Source: Synergistaceae bacterium (GTDB lineage: Bacteria; Synergistota; Synergistia; Synergistales; Aminobacteriaceae). Taken from it: 18,302 nucleotides of DNA. The DNA is taken from positions 1-18,302 of the forward strand of contig JAISSA010000222.1 of the NCBI GenBank assembly GCA_031273365.1. Reading direction: 5' to 3'. The notes beneath the pieces are model-generated. The model did not search any database, had not been told where the DNA came from, and saw nothing but the letters and a program-made list of their open reading frames with translations. The position numbers and the translations under genes were made by a program. Position 1 is the stretch's first letter, and every line of letters begins with the position of its first letter. Below, one piece after another: positions 5,823 through 12,507 of the stretch.

Positions 5823-5866
5823 GTTATATGTTATATCGTCTGCGTTATATCGTTGAAACGCTTCAA
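5823..5866 (+). promoter_or_regulatory. Repeat-bearing control region upstream of korD
   Basis: GTTATAT occurs three times, at 5823, 5830 and 5844, i.e. at intervals of 7 and 14 bp; the last two copies extend to GTTATATCG. Immediately after is TTGAA (5853-5857) and its inverse TTCAA (5862-5866), 4 bp apart. The phased repeats and dyad lie 56-99 bp upstream of the chosen korD start, where the promoter of the kor operon should be. I could not choose a -35/-10 pair with confidence. Confidence 0.35.
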
Positions 5867-5921
5867 ATTCAGGAACCGGTGATTCGGTTGGGTGGAACAA
5901 ACCCATGGGGAGGGGCTGCCG

Positions 5922-6134
5922 TTGGCAAAAAAATTTAAGATTGGAATTAACAATGCGTGGTGCAAGGGGTGTTCTTTATGTATCGGGGTCTGTCCAAAAT
6001 CCGTTCTGGAGCTGAGCGATCGCATGAAGTCAACGCCGGCGCGCGAGAATGACTGCATCGGATGCAGACAGTGCGAGAACATCTGTCCTGACTTCGCGAT
6101 AACAATCAGGGAGGGTGAGGAAAATGCCCGGTAG
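5922..6134 (+). CDS. korD: 2-oxoacid:ferredoxin oxidoreductase delta subunit (2x[4Fe-4S] ferredoxin)
   Basis: A small ferredoxin-like subunit that passes electrons from the oxidoreductase core to external ferredoxin. Two complete cluster motifs are present: CKGCSLCIGVCP and CIGCRQCENICP. I chose the TTG at 5922 (70 residues, AKKFKIGINNAWC...) because GGAGG at 5909-5913 lies 8 nt upstream. A GTG at 5892 would add ten residues (EQTHGEGLP) but has no ribosome-binding site. It is the first gene of korD-korA-korB-korC and overlaps korA by 11 bp, so their translation is probably coupled. The separate delta subunit is characteristic of four-subunit Kor/Vor-type enzymes. Confidence 0.92.
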   Translation: MAKKFKIGINNAWCKGCSLCIGVCPKSVLELSDRMKSTPARENDCIGCRQCENICPDFAITIREGEENAR

Positions 6135-7281
6135 CGAAAAAAGCGAAAAATCGGATGTGGCCTTCTGGCAGGGAAATACCGCGCTGGCGTATGGGGCGCT
6201 TGCGGCGGGATGCAATTTTTTTGGGGGGTACCCCATAACGCCTTCCTCCGAAATCGCTGAGGTTATGGCGGAGGAACTGCCTAAAATCGGGGGAAAGTTT
6301 ATCCAGATGGAGGACGAGATCGGGGGCATCGCCTCGATCATCGGGGCGTCCATCGCGGGGGCGAAGGCGCTTACCGCGACGTCGGGGCCCGGATTTTCGC
6401 TGAAGCAGGAAAACCTTGGGCTGGCTTATATCGCGGAGATTCCCATCGTTGTGGTGGACGTCATGCGCGGCGGGCCCTCCACGGGACTTCCCACAAAAAC
6501 GGCCCAGCAGGACATCATGCAGGCGCGGTGGGGAACGCACGGCGACCACGGGACGATCTGTTACTCGCCGTCTTCCGTGCAGGAGTGCTATGATCTGGCC
6601 ATCAGGGCGTTCAACATGGCTGAGCGTTTTCGCCAGCCCGTGCTGATCCTCTCCGACGAGGTCGTGGGACACATGCGGGAAAAGGTGACGAAACGGAACC
6701 CGAACAACCTGAAGATCGTAAATCGCGTTCGCCCGTCCGTCCCGCCCGAAAAATTCACGCCCTACGCGCCGGACCCTCTGACGGAGGTCCCCGCCATGGC
6801 GTCCTTCGGAGATGGTTACTCGTGGCACGTGACGGGCCTGACCACCAGCGACTGGGGTTTTCCGACCAACAATCCGCCGGAGATCGAAAAGAAGATGCTG
6901 CGCCTGATGAGTAAGGTCGACCGCTTCCGCTCCGAGATCGTCGAGTACGAAACGGAATACATGGACGGCGCCAACGTCGTCGTCGTGGCCTGCGGCAGCG
7001 TTGGAAGGTCGGCCATGCGCGCCGTACGCGACGCGCGCCGGAGAGGGATTCCCGCGGGCTTTTTCCGCCCCGTCTCCCTGTGGCCCTTCCCCGGCGAGGA
7101 GCTGGCGCAAAAATCTCTGGGCGCAAAGATCATCCTCGTGCCTGAGCTGAACTGCGGACAGATGGTCCTCGAGGTGGAGCGCGTCATCAGGGGAAGAAGC
7201 GAGGTCCGTGGGATAAGCCTCGTGAACGGAGAGCTCTTCAAACCCTCGGAGATCGGACGAATTATCGAGGAGGTGGCCTGA
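6124..7281 (+). CDS. korA: 2-oxoacid:ferredoxin oxidoreductase alpha subunit (2-oxoglutarate type)
   Basis: A 385-residue catalytic subunit. It carries the pyruvate-ferredoxin-oxidoreductase domain I (FWQGNTALAYGALAAGC, then FFGGYPITPSSEIAEVMAEE at residues 33-52), the IQMEDEIGGIASIIGASIAG segment, GPGFSLKQENLGLAYIAEIP, and a domain II near residue 280 (ANVVVVACGSVGRSAMRAVR). With KorB it binds thiamine diphosphate at the subunit interface and decarboxylates a 2-oxoacid to an acyl-CoA. Four-subunit enzymes of this layout act on 2-oxoglutarate or branched-chain 2-oxoacids. I prefer 2-oxoglutarate because of sequence style and the nearby glutamate dehydrogenase, but this is inference. The ATG at 6124 is preceded by a GGGAGGGTGAGG purine tract; a GTG at 6115 would add three residues. 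Confidence 0.92.
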   Translation: MPGSEKSEKSDVAFWQGNTALAYGALAAGCNFFGGYPITPSSEIAEVMAEELPKIGGKFIQMEDEIGGIASIIGASIAGAKALTATSGPGFSLKQENLGLAYIAEIPIVVVDVMRGGPSTGLPTKTAQQDIMQARWGTHGDHGTICYSPSSVQECYDLAIRAFNMAERFRQPVLILSDEVVGHMREKVTKRNPNNLKIVNRVRPSVPPEKFTPYAPDPLTEVPAMASFGDGYSWHVTGLTTSDWGFPTNNPPEIEKKMLRLMSKVDRFRSEIVEYETEYMDGANVVVVACGSVGRSAMRAVRDARRRGIPAGFFRPVSLWPFPGEELAQKSLGAKIILVPELNCGQMVLEVERVIRGRSEVRGISLVNGELFKPSEIGRIIEEVA

Positions 7282-7283
7282 AG

Positions 7284-8105
7284 ATGCCGGGTACAGAGGT
7301 TTTAAGCTGGATCAGAACGCGATTTATGCCGCATATCTGGTGCCCGGGGTGCGGGCATGGCATCATTATGCACGCCCTCATACGGGCGCTTGTGGCTCTG
7401 GGCAAGGACAAAAAGCAAACGGTGGTCGCGTCGGGCATCGGCTGTTCCAGCCGCATGGCGGGCTACATCGACGCCTGCACGCTGCACTCCACTCATGGGC
7501 GTTCTCTGGCCTTCGCCACCGGCATCAAGATGCACAGGCCCGAGCTCACGGTCGTGGACGTGATGGGCGACGGAGACTGTTCCGCCATCGGCGGCAACCA
7601 CTTTATCCATGCCTGCCGCCGCAACATCGACATTACCGCGATCATCATGAACAACAACATCTACGGCATGACCGGAGGTCAGGCCAGCCCGACGACTCCC
7701 GCGGGGGCCTGGGCTTCGACGGCGCCCTACGGGGTCATCGATCCCTCGTTCGACCTCTGCCGGCTGGCGGAGGGCGCGGGGGCGTCCTACGTGGCGCGGA
7801 CCACCATCGCCAACCCCAAACAGGCGGAGACCTACATCATGAACGGCATCCGGAAAAAGGGCTTCTCGGTCATCGAGGTCATCACGCACTGCCACACCCA
7901 GTTCGGACGCAAAAACGACCGCCGTCTGCCCTTCGACAACTACAAATACTTCAAGGAAGCCTCCGTGCCCCTGACGAAGGCGAAGACCATGACGCCCGAG
8001 GAACTCGCGGGAAAGCTGGTCTGCGGGGAATTTGTGGACAGGGAAGTGCCGGAGTACACGGGGCAATACGCCAAAGTTATCGAAAACGCCCGGAAGAGGG
8101 GGTAG
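7284..8105 (+). CDS. korB: 2-oxoacid:ferredoxin oxidoreductase beta subunit (thiamine diphosphate and Fe-S)
   Basis: A 273-residue subunit that binds thiamine diphosphate and a proximal [4Fe-4S] cluster. The TPP motif is GDGDCSAIGGNHF (95-107) through MNNNIYGMTGGQ (122-133). The cysteines C20 and C23 (WCPGCGHG), C54 (GIGCSSR) and C203 (THCHTQFGR) sit where cluster ligands are expected in this family. The RHLPF-like specificity region reads RRLPFDNYKYF. The ATG starts 2 bp after the korA stop, with GAGGAGGTGG upstream. Length is normal. Together with KorA it forms the catalytic core. Confidence 0.94.
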   Translation: MPGTEVLSWIRTRFMPHIWCPGCGHGIIMHALIRALVALGKDKKQTVVASGIGCSSRMAGYIDACTLHSTHGRSLAFATGIKMHRPELTVVDVMGDGDCSAIGGNHFIHACRRNIDITAIIMNNNIYGMTGGQASPTTPAGAWASTAPYGVIDPSFDLCRLAEGAGASYVARTTIANPKQAETYIMNGIRKKGFSVIEVITHCHTQFGRKNDRRLPFDNYKYFKEASVPLTKAKTMTPEELAGKLVCGEFVDREVPEYTGQYAKVIENARKRG

Positions 8106-8109
8106 GGAC

Positions 8110-8724
8110 ATGGCTGGAGAGAGATTCGAAATTCGCATTGCGGGCTCGGGCGGCCAGGGCGTCATTCTGGCGACGGAGCTGATTGGCCAGGCGATCACCC
8201 TTTACGAAGAGGGCCTTTATGTCGTTCAGTCCCAAGCCTACGGGCCGGAGGCGCGGGGCGGGAAATCGAAGGCGGAGGTGGTCATCTCCCGGGAACCCAT
8301 CGACTATCCGAAGGTGATGGCCCCCAACCTGCAGGTGATCCTGACTCAGGCCGCCGCGGAGGAGTTCGCGCCCGACACGATGCCGGGGGGACGGATTGTG
8401 TACGATGACTTTTTCGTCACCGACTTTCCCGGAAACGACACGGCATACGAGCGCGGAAGCGTGGAGGACTCCGGACGACGCATCGACGCGCGCGTGTACT
8501 CCCTGCCGATCGTCCATACGGCGCGAGAGAAACTGGGAAGGGAGATCGTGACCAACATGGTGGCCCTGGGTTGCGTGGGGCGCGTTCTGGAGCTGGAGCA
8601 GGTCGCGTCTCCCGATTCCCTTCGCAGGGCGGTTGCCGGGCACTTCCCGCCGAAGATGGTGGACCTGAACCTCAGAGCCTTCGACGAAGGTTACGAGCTC
8701 TTCAGGCAAAGCCCCCTTCCATAA
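8110..8724 (+). CDS. korC: 2-oxoacid:ferredoxin oxidoreductase gamma subunit
   Basis: A 204-residue gamma subunit, the domain that in related enzymes contributes to CoA handling. It begins FEIRIAGSGGQGVILATELI and continues VVQSQAYGPEARGGKSKAEV, both hallmark stretches of the family. The ATG at 8110 lies 4 bp after the korB stop. An earlier in-frame ATG at 8032 would overlap korB by 74 bp and lacks family sequence, so I rejected it. It is the last gene of the operon and is followed by a terminator at 8763-8805. Confidence 0.94.
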   Translation: MAGERFEIRIAGSGGQGVILATELIGQAITLYEEGLYVVQSQAYGPEARGGKSKAEVVISREPIDYPKVMAPNLQVILTQAAAEEFAPDTMPGGRIVYDDFFVTDFPGNDTAYERGSVEDSGRRIDARVYSLPIVHTAREKLGREIVTNMVALGCVGRVLELEQVASPDSLRRAVAGHFPPKMVDLNLRAFDEGYELFRQSPLP

Positions 8725-8762
8725 GGTTTCACATAGGAAGACACCGAATACCGAACCGTCAA

Positions 8763-8805
8763 CGCCGAACGCAGGGGACCGCGCCTCGTTCGGCGTCTTC
8801 CTTTT
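8763..8805 (+). terminator. Intrinsic terminator of the kor operon
   Basis: A perfect 9-bp stem CGCCGAACG (8763-8771) and CGTTCGGCG (8787-8795) with a 15-nt loop is followed by TCTTCCTTTT. An outer pair AGGAAGA (8735-8741) and TCTTCCT (8796-8802) could extend the fold. It begins 39 bp after the korC stop codon. Confidence 0.65.
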
Positions 8806-8831
8806 CTGGAATATAAGCCTGGAATATAAGC
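8806..8831. repeat. Perfect 13-bp tandem duplication
   Basis: CTGGAATATAAGC occurs twice with no spacer (8806-8818 and 8819-8831), directly after the kor terminator. It may be a small duplication of replication-slippage type. No function is evident. Confidence 0.8.
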
Positions 8832-8866
8832 AATGCCGGCGGCTTAAGCCAAAACGCCAAAAACAT

Positions 8867-8989
8867 GGGGCTCCGCCCCCCGACAAAAGCCCCGCAGGGG
8901 ACGCAGCCCCCTGACCCCGTTGATTTTTCCCGGTTGTTCCGGAAAGAGGATGCGAAGCGCCGGACGAGCCCGGCCCCCTGAGTTTGAAC
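8867..8989. repeat. Composite of two dispersed GC-rich repeats between kor and tig
   Basis: 8867-8879 is the hairpin GGGGC-TCC-GCCCC. 8895-8913 is a second stem, CAGGGG/CCCCTG. The 32-bp core 8890-8921 matches the reverse complement of 15593-15624 at 30 of 32 positions. 8948-8981 is a copy of the other unit seen at 3168-3283. The composite ends in CCCCCTGAGTTTGAACGG, and the TTGAAC of that tail is the best -35 for tig. These repeats, with the terminator and tandem duplication, account for most of the 321-bp gap between korC and tig. Confidence 0.75.
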
Positions 8990-9036
8990 GGTTACCATCA
9001 ATGATATAATACGCGCGTTCAACAGGTCGAAAGGAG
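8984..9036 (+). promoter_or_regulatory. Promoter and ribosome-binding site of the tig-clpP-clpX-lon-engB operon
   Basis: TTGAAC (8984-8989) and a perfect extended -10, TGATATAAT (9002-9010), are separated by a slightly short 15-bp spacer. The TG one base before the hexamer should compensate for it. AAAGGAG (9030-9036) sits 9 nt before the ATG at 9046. The predicted leader is only about 30 nt. No CIRCE or other heat-shock operator was seen. Confidence 0.7.
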
Positions 9037-9045
9037 CAGTGGATT

Positions 9046-10443
9046 ATGAAGACGGAGTTGTTGGGACAGGAGAAAAACGTTGTGAGGGTGAAAGTGGAGT
9101 TTGAGGCCGAAGAATTCACGTCGGGCCTGAACGCAACGATTCAGGAAATCGCTCAGAAGGCCAATTTCCCCGGTTTTCGCAAAGGGCGAACGCCGCGCAG
9201 GGTGATCGAAATGCGCGTGGGCCGGAACAAACTCTACACCGAGACCCTCGAGAAGCTGATCCCCAACGCGGTGGATCAGGTCGTCGGAGATTACGATCTG
9301 GACACCATCGCCCCTCCCAATCTGAAAATAGACGCCATTCAGGAGGGGCAGCCCCTGTTCTGCGAGCTCACGTTCGAGGTGCTCCCCGAAGTCGCCCTGC
9401 CTGAACTCGGCGATATCGAGGTCAGGAAACTGATCCCGAAGGTGACGGACGAGCTGCTCGACGAGGCGGTGAAAGGTCTGCGGATACGGCATTCGACGCT
9501 GGCTCCCATCGATCGCCCCGCCGGGGAGGAAAACGTGGTCTCGGTGAAGTACGTGACGGAGACCGTTTCTCAAAACGAAGAGCCGCCGATCAGAGGAGCA
9601 CAGCAGAAAAACGACATCGATCTGGCGTCCGCTATCCGCCCCGAGGTGAGAGACGCCCTTCTGGGCAGGAGCAAAGGCGAGACGGCGGAGTCGGAATTTG
9701 ACGTCGACGAGACCTGCGAGGACAAATCGGTCGCCGGTAAGAGAATCCATTATTACTTTACCGTCGAGGAGGTAAAGGAAAAAGTTTTGCCCGAAATGAC
9801 GCGGGAATTTTACCAGCAGGCGCTGGGCGTTCCCCTCGACTCCGAGGAGGCTTTCAGGGAAGAGGTCGGAAAACGCATTCTCGCGAAGCTGGAGAGCGAC
9901 AGCGCGGAATACGCCAGGAACGCGGCGCTCGAAGAAATCGCGGTCCGTTCCGGACTGGAGATTCCCGAGACGCTGGTGAATCGACAGGTCGACCTTCTGA
10001 AAGAACAGGACGCGGCCGATGCGAAGCGTCGCTTCGATAAGGACGTGGAAGAAATTCTGCGGCTTTCCTCCACCAGCCCCGCCGCGTATGAGCAGAGTCT
10101 GCGCGAAAAGGCGAAAGCGCTCGTGCGCCACACCCTCGTGCTCGACGAAATCAGCAAAAAATTCGACGTCGAGGTGACGAAGGAAGATCTCGACAGGGAG
10201 ATCCTCCGCAGAGCGACGCTCCATGGGGTCGATCCCGTGAAGCTTCAGGCGGCGCTGTACAGGGAAAAAGACCGCATGGCGCAGGTGGAACGCGAACTGC
10301 GTTACGAAAAAATAATGCAGCTCATCATGGAAAAGGTTAAAATCAGGGACGTGGACGAACTGTCCTCCGCGGAGGAGGTTTCCGCCGGGGAGCTTCCTGC
10401 ACGGGAAGAAAGCGCGGCGCCCACGGAATCGGAGGGAGAGTAG
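9046..10443 (+). CDS. tig: Trigger factor, ribosome-associated chaperone
   Basis: A 465-residue cytoplasmic chaperone that binds the ribosome exit site and shields nascent chains. The ribosome-docking signature is NFPGFRKGRTPRRVIEMRVG (residues 40-59). Residues 1-110 are the N-terminal domain. About 150-245 is the position of the FKBP-like prolyl isomerase domain, and the remainder is the helical chaperone body. The middle domain is divergent: IRPEVRDALLGRSKGETAES aligns with the usual FxPGFEDxLxGxKxGE segment but lacks the PGF aromatic core. Isomerase activity may therefore be weak or absent. The C-terminus ends in an acidic, low-complexity tail (ELSSAEEVSAGELPAREESA). It is the first gene of the protease operon, 2 bp before clpP. 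Confidence 0.95.
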   Translation: MKTELLGQEKNVVRVKVEFEAEEFTSGLNATIQEIAQKANFPGFRKGRTPRRVIEMRVGRNKLYTETLEKLIPNAVDQVVGDYDLDTIAPPNLKIDAIQEGQPLFCELTFEVLPEVALPELGDIEVRKLIPKVTDELLDEAVKGLRIRHSTLAPIDRPAGEENVVSVKYVTETVSQNEEPPIRGAQQKNDIDLASAIRPEVRDALLGRSKGETAESEFDVDETCEDKSVAGKRIHYYFTVEEVKEKVLPEMTREFYQQALGVPLDSEEAFREEVGKRILAKLESDSAEYARNAALEEIAVRSGLEIPETLVNRQVDLLKEQDAADAKRRFDKDVEEILRLSSTSPAAYEQSLREKAKALVRHTLVLDEISKKFDVEVTKEDLDREILRRATLHGVDPVKLQAALYREKDRMAQVERELRYEKIMQLIMEKVKIRDVDELSSAEEVSAGELPAREESAAPTESEGE

Positions 10444-10445
10444 GC

Positions 10446-11033
10446 ATGTCCTATTTCAGCATTCCTTACGTTATCGAGCAGACGGGGCGAGGCGAACGGG
10501 CGTACGACATCTACAGCCGTCTGCTGAAGGACCGGATCATTTTTTTGGGAACGGAGGTGGGCGACGACGTCGCCAACGTGATTGTGGCGCAGTTTCTTTT
10601 TCTGGAGAGCGAAGACCCGGAAAAGGATATCCATCTTTACATCAACAGCCCCGGGGGAAGCGTCACGGCGGGGCTTGCCATTTACGACACGATGCAGTAC
10701 ATTAAAAGCCCGGTTTCCACAATTTGTATTGGGCTGGCCGCCAGTTTTGGCGCGATTCTTCTCGCGGGAGGACAGAAGGGAAAGCGATTTGCCCTTCCCA
10801 ACGCTGAAATCATGATTCATCAGCCTATAGGCGGAGCCCGCGGCCAGGCCAGCGACATCGAAATCCACGCGCGTAATATCCTGCGTACCCGCGATCAGTT
10901 GAATCTCATTCTGGCGCGCCATACCGGCCAGGAGATCGAAAAGATAGCGATGGATACGGACAGGGACAATTTTATGACGGCTGCCGAGGCTTTGACGTAC
11001 GGGCTGATCGACAGGGTCATTGAATCGCGGTAG
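10446..11033 (+). CDS. clpP: ClpP, ATP-dependent Clp protease proteolytic subunit
   Basis: A 195-residue serine peptidase that forms the double-heptamer chamber. The catalytic triad is S100 (GLAASFGA), H125 (MIHQPIGGARGQ) and D174 (DTDRDNF). The INSPGGSVTAGLAIYDTMQY stretch (67-86) is the classic substrate-strand region. The nucleophile elbow reads GLAASFGA where the common form is GQAASMGA. Gln-to-Leu is seen in some lineages, while Phe after the serine is less usual. No long propeptide is present. GGAGGGAG at the 3' end of tig serves as its ribosome-binding site. It is followed by clpX after a 111-bp gap that contains a hairpin repeat. Confidence 0.97.
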   Translation: MSYFSIPYVIEQTGRGERAYDIYSRLLKDRIIFLGTEVGDDVANVIVAQFLFLESEDPEKDIHLYINSPGGSVTAGLAIYDTMQYIKSPVSTICIGLAASFGAILLAGGQKGKRFALPNAEIMIHQPIGGARGQASDIEIHARNILRTRDQLNLILARHTGQEIEKIAMDTDRDNFMTAAEALTYGLIDRVIESR

Positions 11034-11055
11034 ATCGGCGACCTCATTCGCAGGG

Positions 11056-11084
11056 CTCAGGGCCGGGTAAGCTGCCCCCCTGAG
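11056..11084 (+). repeat. Hairpin repeat copy between clpP and clpX
   Basis: CTCAGGG (11056-11062) and CCCTGAG (11078-11084) form a stem with a 15-nt loop. The segment CCGGGTAAGCTG-CCCCCCTGAGTTTAA resembles the repeat end at 8965-8988 and the reverse complement of 3245-3270. No U-run follows, so it is not a clear terminator. It may limit or process the clpP-clpX transcript. Confidence 0.55.
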
Positions 11085-11144
11085 TTTAAGGGAATGTTCG
11101 CCGCTTCTGCCGTTCGAGCGTGTTGTGCAATGGAGGTTGCAGTT

Positions 11145-12470
11145 TTGAAAAAAATGAATAAAAACGAGGATCACAGGGAGATGCGCTGTTCGTTCTGCGG
11201 CAAGGCTCAGGGGGAAATCTTCCGCCTGATATCGGGCCCGGGGGTTTGTATCTGTGACGAGTGCGTGAATCTGTGCAACATTATTCTGGCGGACGAAAAA
11301 GCGGGGATGGAGGCGGCCTCATCCAGGCGACAAAGCGATGTTCAGTTCGCGACGCAGCCCGTAAAAAAGGTGGGACACGATCACGCTCTCAGAGCCTTCA
11401 CGCCCCGGGAGCTGACCGCTTTTCTGGATCAGTACGTCATTGGACAGGAACGCGCCAAGCGGGTCGTTTCCGTCGCGGTCTACAATCATTATCAGCGAGT
11501 GAAGAACAACCTCGACGTCCGCGACGGCGACGTCGAGCTTCAGAAGAGCAACGTCCTGCTGCTGGGGCCGACGGGATCGGGGAAGACGCTTATCGCGCAG
11601 ACGCTGGCGCGCAGGTTGAACGTACCCTTCGCCATCGCCGACGCCACGACGCTCACCGAGGCGGGTTACGTGGGAGAGGACGTCGAAAATATTCTGGTGC
11701 GCCTGCTGCAGGTGGCCGATTACGATCTGGCCTCCGCGGAAAGAGGCATCATTTATATCGACGAAATGGACAAAATTGCCCGCAAATCCGAATCCACGTC
11801 GATTACCCGCGACGTCTCCGGCGAGGGCGTGCAGCAGGCTCTGCTCAAAATTCTGGAGGGAACCACGGCGAACATCCCCCCCAAGGGGGGACGCAAGCAC
11901 CCGCATCAGGAGTTCATTCAGATGGACACCGGCAACATCCTGTTCATCTGCGGCGGGGCCTTCGAGGGAATCGAGGAGATTGTGGCAAGGCGCGAAAGCA
12001 AGCGCACCATAGGTTTCGGCGGAGAGCTCCAGGGCAGGCGTTCGACGCTGCGTTACGACATCGTCAGCAGAATTCAGCCGGAGGACCTGATGGCGTTCGG
12101 CTTTATCCCGGAGCTGGTCGGGCGTATTCCGGTTCTGGTCGCGCTGGAGGACCTCGACGAGGAGGCGTTTGCCCGTATTTTGCAGGAACCCCGAAACTCG
12201 CTGGTGAAGCAGTATAAAAAAATCTTCGAGATGGAAAACGTGCGTCTCGAGTTCACGCAGGAAGCCCTTGCGCGCATCGCCACACTGGCGGTGAAGAAAA
12301 AGACGGGCGCTCGCGGCCTGCGTTCGATCATGGAAAACCTGATGCTCGACATCATGTACGAACTGCCTTCTTCCGAGCAGAAAACCGACCTTGTGGAGAT
12401 CGGCGCGGATTACGTCGACAGTCGCCTTTCCCTGACCGACCTTCTCGGCGCGGCGAAGGAGGTCGCCTGA
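11145..12470 (+). CDS. clpX: ClpX, ATPase subunit of the Clp protease
   Basis: A 441-residue AAA+ unfoldase that feeds substrates to ClpP. The N-terminal zinc-binding domain has C15-C18 (CSFC) and C37-C40 (CDEC). The AAA+ module shows Walker A GPTGSGKT (141-148), pore loop GYVG (174-177), Walker B IIYIDE (202-207) and the IGF loop (RTIGFGGE, 288-294) that docks on ClpP. The C-terminus KKKTGARGLRSIMENLMLDI contains the sensor-2 region. The start is ambiguous: TTG at 11145 has GGAGG 8 nt upstream and gives a normal N-terminus (KKMNKNEDHREMRCSFC). ATG at 11130 or 11094 would add unrelated residues and lacks a ribosome-binding site, and ATG at 11154 is too far from it. Confidence 0.96.
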   Translation: MKKMNKNEDHREMRCSFCGKAQGEIFRLISGPGVCICDECVNLCNIILADEKAGMEAASSRRQSDVQFATQPVKKVGHDHALRAFTPRELTAFLDQYVIGQERAKRVVSVAVYNHYQRVKNNLDVRDGDVELQKSNVLLLGPTGSGKTLIAQTLARRLNVPFAIADATTLTEAGYVGEDVENILVRLLQVADYDLASAERGIIYIDEMDKIARKSESTSITRDVSGEGVQQALLKILEGTTANIPPKGGRKHPHQEFIQMDTGNILFICGGAFEGIEEIVARRESKRTIGFGGELQGRRSTLRYDIVSRIQPEDLMAFGFIPELVGRIPVLVALEDLDEEAFARILQEPRNSLVKQYKKIFEMENVRLEFTQEALARIATLAVKKKTGARGLRSIMENLMLDIMYELPSSEQKTDLVEIGADYVDSRLSLTDLLGAAKEVA

Positions 12471-12507
12471 GATTGTCCGGGCTGCGGCAGTCAGGGGACG
12501 GGCAAAA

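Noticed and set aside
8032..8109. Upstream ATG extension of korC
   Set aside because: It would overlap korB by 74 bp; the family sequence begins at FEIRIAGSGGQG just after the ATG at 8110.
9019..10224. A 401-codon minus-strand frame opposite tig
   Set aside because: Antisense to a clear trigger factor; no independent start signal.
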